A DNA stretch of 42,412 bases, from assembly GCA_023091735.1 (NCBI GenBank), contig JALKBU010000408.1, positions 1 to 42,412 on the forward strand. The letters run 5' to 3'. Shown here piece after piece: positions 39,501-42,412 of the stretch; position 1 is the stretch's first letter; every line of letters begins with the position of its first letter. The notes under the pieces were generated by a model that made no database searches, was not told the origin of the DNA, and was given only the letters and a program-made list of their open reading frames with translations. The stretch comes from Trichomonas tenax (Eukaryota; Parabasalia; Trichomonadida; Trichomonadidae). Both the position numbers and the translations under genes were made by a program.

Positions 39501-39538
39501 GCTGCGTTCTCTTCAGCGTCAGAGGAGAAATCACTCAT
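36530..39538 (-). CDS. Long coiled-coil protein
   Basis: The intact 1002-residue frame starts at an ATG at 39538 (MSDFSSDAEENAAEQLSQL). Heptad-rich coiled coil runs from about residue 12 to 400 and, after a break, from about 690 to 920. The break holds a Pro/Lys-rich linker (APQTQVPEKKEKSDSKSPF) and a more globular stretch around residues 500-640 (EEELVWSFPDLDAAVQTQIE, then DFVVGNMKESFISNLHKL). The C-terminus has a compact block (MSYAAESFPQFFSASQAFDD, then LKQASDELKRLSESDSTI). Proteins of this plan are common in trichomonads and have been annotated as viral A-type inclusion-like, a name based only on coiled-coil similarity. A cytoskeletal or Golgi/centrosomal tether role is likely but not proven. 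GC content and codon use are higher than in the pseudogenes nearby, apart from the C2-ankyrin relic. Confidence 0.88.
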   Translation of the reverse strand: MSDFSSDAEENAAEQLSQLKEENELLTKKNTALESQIERMLEICNSVESVTSENTENKATIKALMMKNEELQGRLDYNMKQNKELQEQLENQKKYHEKSRNEEADSLNNEFEKFADEYKKKIECLNIELQNVRNQQNNDIINKKIFNSKVDKLLQAAQWHFGEEVISIDNLTKLLQTSNNKVQEPQVVEPQNDENIQILVESCKKYKSKAKQAIKQLALLSNELDDKDQEINNLNEKLQRQANDQLAELTQVREENSLLILNLQKKISNLESRLTQEKSDFSKFKQESRMNILNLTSQRIQLADENVKDSKNDSRKTVTLAVELQGVKQQLLEKSQVLAKVSEAKDEAVDRVSQLMAENNKLTSEIEKLKLEVDNYRIISEEAKKETESIRSSLNVKQQAPQTQVPEKKEKSDSKSPFKQTVSKRQFAATSSKLKDAESRIADLNKQVIDLEDENLKNRVTISSLQDQLKTAEKRAMDAKLDLQEAEEKLSKSSQKIPEEELVWSFPDLDAAVQTQIEKIGRQKELQNQSKLQNAFKETAKYYKAKEMAQIEKQRSADAMFNNLRDFANSFVIDTTLLVNGTPTTVEDFVVGNMKESFISNLHKLVDDNDNMRREGLRVAENIAAIKKQLDLPISSPLESISKQIAELFAQNEQFKAIAAKNMQEKRNMKKVMTKALMEANELKRQSENAVKEVNIFSDDNTKKINLLERTVATLKEKLHNAESQLEAVSNELEVTKEKNEKLQEDYDFVITDTDMKVEEKCGDKVREMQKKVNEAETDTKAMKIQLDTATKLREAADSEIKKLQNELELTKRKLIDSAQSHEESLKKQRDDLMSINKKSIDEMQKQLERSQENINKLCKENSELEDRNKSDKQKLTQLQNDIRRLEKELRQTEEVINREKKLLDVTARTKIAQAEASVNERVDRLKCEFSEEKMKLMSYAAESFPQFFSASQAFDDRQYRILLKQASDELKRLSESDSTIRRLVRALESQSTTDAVAQTLI

Positions 39539-39920
39539 TTTTTAAATATTTTTTAGTAAACGGTCACCATGAAATATTTTTGCGTTTTGATGATGAAAAT
39601 AGCATTAACCTGAGTTGTTCTATCCATTTTATGAATTTTACTGATTTCAGATTCGATTTTAACTATAATAAAAAATTTTCTTCGATTTAAGCTTTTTAAA
39701 TCATTTCATTAATCAAGATAGCTTTTGAGTATTCTTGTTTTTATGTTATATATGTAAAATACAAAATATTTTTATTAAATGACTTCTATACGCATTGCAT
39801 TTGATTAAAAAAATTCCTTGCTGTTTATCATTTAAAATGTTAAAAGTTTCAAACAATTTAAAAGGAACAAAATGAAGATTGATTTAGTCATTAAATCAGT
39901 TTTCGGAAGCTGGGACTGGG
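39539..39920. other. Upstream region of the coiled-coil gene
   Basis: About 380 AT-rich bases with no Inr match close to the ATG and no other feature seen. Confidence 0.5.
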
Positions 39921-40036
39921 ACAAAATAGAACAACGTGCTTTTCTGACATGTAAAGCCAGAATGTCAAAATAAAGGAAAGTGAAGTGTTTGCGCGGGAAA
40001 AATGGAAATGTGTCAATAGGTTGAAATGGATTGAAC
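39917..40036 (-). repeat. Conserved 3' flank of a repeated gene family, copy A
   Basis: From about 39917 to the stop codon at 40037 it matches 42188-42330. It includes AACAACGTGCTTTT, TGACATGTAA, GAATGTCAAAATAAA and GCGGGAAAAATGGAAA. Copy B has about 22 extra bases, an imperfect doubling of the TGACATGTAA block. Confidence 0.85.
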
Positions 40037-40240
40037 TCAATGTTGGAAGCCAAAGAAGACTTCATTATGAGTAGTTGTGGCCTCATAGTGAAGGATGACC
40101 TGGTGATCTAGCAGAGATGCATCCAGATGCCTATTCAACAGAAGCATGATTCGATGCATGGCGAGGTCTGCCTGAGACTTCCAAAGCCCTCGAATGGCCA
40201 AGCCAGGCCCTAACAAGAACCCACTTATTGATTCAATTTT
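40037..40240 (-). pseudogene. C-terminal fragment of a repeated gene family, copy A
   Basis: On the minus strand an open stretch of about 65 codons ends with the TGA at 40037-40039. Its last part reads SQADLAMHRIMLLLNRHLDA, SLLDHQVILHYEATTTHNE and VFFGFQH. It has no start codon of its own and upstream merges with AT-rich DNA. Its last 17 residues (HYEATTTHNEVFFGFQH) and whole 3' flank recur at the right window edge. GC content is well above the surroundings. I do not recognise the family; a transposon-linked multicopy gene is a guess. Confidence 0.5.
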
Positions 40241-42187
40241 TAATACACATTACATTTTCACTTTTGATATTAATATATTATTATTTTTTTTTTTCTATTT
40301 TTTATTTTTTCACAGATACCTTTTTCATTACAAGATTATTTTCATATTATTACTTATTCTCATAATTATTAATATATCATTAAATTCATAATCAATTGCT
40401 CTTGAATCATGAATTAGATAATGTTTTCATATTACTTTCATTTCATATACTGATTTATATTATTTAGATTCTCAATTTGATCCTTATATTCTTTGTGAAA
40501 TTCGTTTTTTGCTAAATTTTTATTTTTTTTCTTCAAATTATTTGTTTATAATTCATATTTACCGTGCAAGAAGGAATAATTTCGACCGAGTTTCTTGGTT
40601 TGGAGTGCAACAAAAACTTGCAATGAACTACGTTTATGGTCTTCATACTCAGCGTAGAGTTTCAATCTATAAATGTCCGTATTTTTTAGACTACAAAGAT
40701 ATTTATAACACTTTATATAAAGGTGACAATTTGCCCGCGCAAAAAAGTGACATTTTATTCACGAAAAGTGACATTAAGGTTCTCTGCCACTTTTTGATGT
40801 TCACTTTTGTCCAAGACTCCATAAATAATAAAACCAAATCTAAAATTCTAAAATTTTACATTATTACAGCTGCAAATCCAAATCCCATCAAATTCAATAA
40901 CTTTCATGTGTATAATCGCCCTCAAATCAATTAATGAATTAGTTGCAGTTTTAATTTTAAGCGTATAAGAGGCATTTGAATCAATAACACACATAAAAAT
41001 ATCATATGCTGCATAGTAGCGCATACATTTATGCTGGAAATCGTATATTTTTGGACGGTTTGAAATGCAATCAATGATTTGATAGATATATAGACTGTGC
41101 AACTTATACCACTGGATAGACAACTATCAATAAGTTCATGAAAGTACTTTCAAATCGAAAAAATATTGATCAGATAAAAAGTTATGAAGGTCAGGGGACT
41201 ACACCGCAGAAGGAAAAATTTTCCCCAATATTCCTCTCTTTTTATTTGGAATTGCGCATATTGCACCATTTATGCGTATATCCAATTAAAATAGGAATCA
41301 GGCAATATAGGAATTGGAGTTAGAAATGGGATTAATGAAATATACCATATGAGAAATAATTTCTATTAGACTAATGATATTGTCTTGTAGAAATTTTATG
41401 ATTCTACACATGCCGAAAAAGCATTTTATTAACCCGAGAAGAATTTTTTAAAATAAGGTTAAGAGTCACGACTTTTACATAATCAAACAGTGATTCTGCT
41501 TCAATCTATACAGTCATGGATGGACACTTATACTGAAAGTTATTAATGTTCCCTGTTGTATATCGAAGTTCGCCGTAAAAATTCCAATAAAGATATGTCA
41601 AAAAATTTAACGTCTTTGTCAAATTTAATCAAATATGACAAATTATAATTAAAAATCAGAATAAGTAACTGCAGCATACAGATAATTGAAATCAATTTGG
41701 CTTTTAAACCAAAATTAATTAAATTCGCTTGAAACTGATGAATTCAATGAAAAAAATCAATTTCACAAAGATCTTGATTATGAAACTATATTTTATGCAT
41801 ACATATATATTATATTTTTTGAGAATGTGTAGTTATGTTGGCTAAGCAATCAAAGCAAAATATATAGTCGTAATTCTCAATTATTTTTTATTCTAGCTAA
41901 AAAATGAAATTAAATAATAAATCACATATTACTTGATACAGCAATATGCAAATCATATGTAAAAACATGAAATCAAATGTAATATTATTTGATTGAATTG
42001 AAAAATTTCATTTGATAATTAACTCTTATTCATTTTAATACATTACATCCTACATATAACTATTTTGCAATGGAATGATTTTTTTTTAACGAACACAGAT
42101 GTAGTTATGATTAGAAAGAAAAAATACAATTATATCGAGAATCTAACACTCGACTAATATGTCAAAAATATATTTTTCCTATTTTTA
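40241..42187. other. Gene-poor region
   Basis: Nearly 2 kb, strongly AT-rich. Two AAAAGTGACA motifs lie at 40743-40752 and 40764-40773. A plus-strand open stretch around 40560-40934 has a protein-like patch (NNFDRVSWFGVQQKLAMNYV), but I cannot support a gene. No RNA gene seen. Confidence 0.45.
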
Positions 42188-42330
42188 GGGACTGGAACAA
42201 AATAGAACAACGTGCTTTTTTGACATGTAACTTATTTTTGGCATGTAAAGTCAGAATGTCAAAATAAAGTAAAGTGAAGTGTTTGTGCGGGAAAAATGGA
42301 AAAGTGTCAATAGGTTGAAATGGATTGAAC
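42188..42330 (-). repeat. Conserved 3' flank of a repeated gene family, copy B
   Basis: Partner of 39917-40036, about 90% identical by eye apart from the 22-base insertion that doubles the CATGTAA block (42221-42247). Confidence 0.85.
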
Positions 42331-42412
42331 TCAATGTTGGAAGCCAAAGAAGACTTCATTATGAGTAGTTGTGGCCTTATAGTGAAGGATGTTATTTGTG
42401 CTATCAGCATCC
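42331..42412 (-). CDS. C-terminus of a repeated-family protein, cut by the window end
   Basis: The minus strand is open from the window edge to the TGA at 42331-42333. It reads DADSTNNILHYKATTTHNEV and then FFGFQH. Its last 17 residues match those at 40037 with one change (K for E). Upstream the two copies differ, so this belongs to a different member of the family or a recombinant. Too little is visible to judge function or integrity. Confidence 0.5.
   Translation of the reverse strand, partial: DADSTNNILHYKATTTHNEVFFGFQH

Noticed and set aside
36760..39545. Arg- and Ser-rich frames on both strands over the coiled-coil gene
   Set aside because: They are out-of-frame readings of a long intact coding sequence with clear heptads.
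40848..41123. Minus-strand 91-codon open frame
   Set aside because: It overlaps another open stretch on the plus strand, with no family signal on either side.

Overview
This is nuclear DNA of a parabasalid protist, most likely a trichomonad such as Trichomonas or Tritrichomonas. The base composition is AT-rich. Nearly all genes are single exons with very short flanks. Two or three genes or gene relics keep a TCA-pyrimidine-T initiator (Inr) within about 20 bases of the start codon. The protein families are those expanded in trichomonads: cathepsin-L-like C1A peptidase, gp63/leishmanolysin, DUF3447-type ankyrin proteins, PP2A B56 paralogs, long coiled-coil proteins and Pmp-like beta-helix proteins. 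Species is not settled from sequence alone.

Left third (1-12.4 kb): an accessory patchwork. A broken C1A peptidase gene, a broken gp63 gene and a broken ankyrin gene alternate with three copies of a Pmp-like beta-helix unit (1254-2291, 6621-7649, 11341-12399, all minus; a further copy is cut by the left edge). Two intact genes sit among them: a CDF-type membrane transporter relative (2587-4011) and a TPR-like protein (9351-10946).

Middle (12.4-26.6 kb): mostly intact genes. These are a Pigeon/GSAP-like propeller protein (12457-14379, minus), a small unknown ORF with an Inr (16218-16556, minus), a PP2A B56 subunit (18086-19590, plus, with a candidate 26-nt intron) and a 2171-residue protein (20078-26593, plus). 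The last carries coiled coils at both ends and about 1180 residues of a Gly-x-Pro-aromatic-Asp repeat, within which a stretch of about 735 bp is duplicated without visible differences.

Right-centre (26.6-30.4 kb): a Pmp-like copy on the plus strand lies between two 315-bp direct repeats. The repeats are the 3' end of a decayed C2-ankyrin gene (28482-30378, minus).

Right part (30.4-42.4 kb): a long gene-poor stretch with a 792-bp MITE-like element with TA target-site duplication (33161-33952), a fold-back sequence, a GC-rich hairpin module and glycosyltransferase-like scraps. An SGT-like TPR protein (34699-35223) and a 1002-residue coiled-coil protein (36530-39538, minus) follow. Near the right edge are two copies of a gene-family 3' end with its 3' flank, the second cut by the window end.

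I see no operon or pathway linking these genes. The intact housekeeping-type genes (phosphatase subunit, co-chaperone, transporter, cytoskeleton-like coiled coils) are separated by decaying members of surface, protease and ankyrin families and by repeats. No tRNA, rRNA or CRISPR array was recognised.
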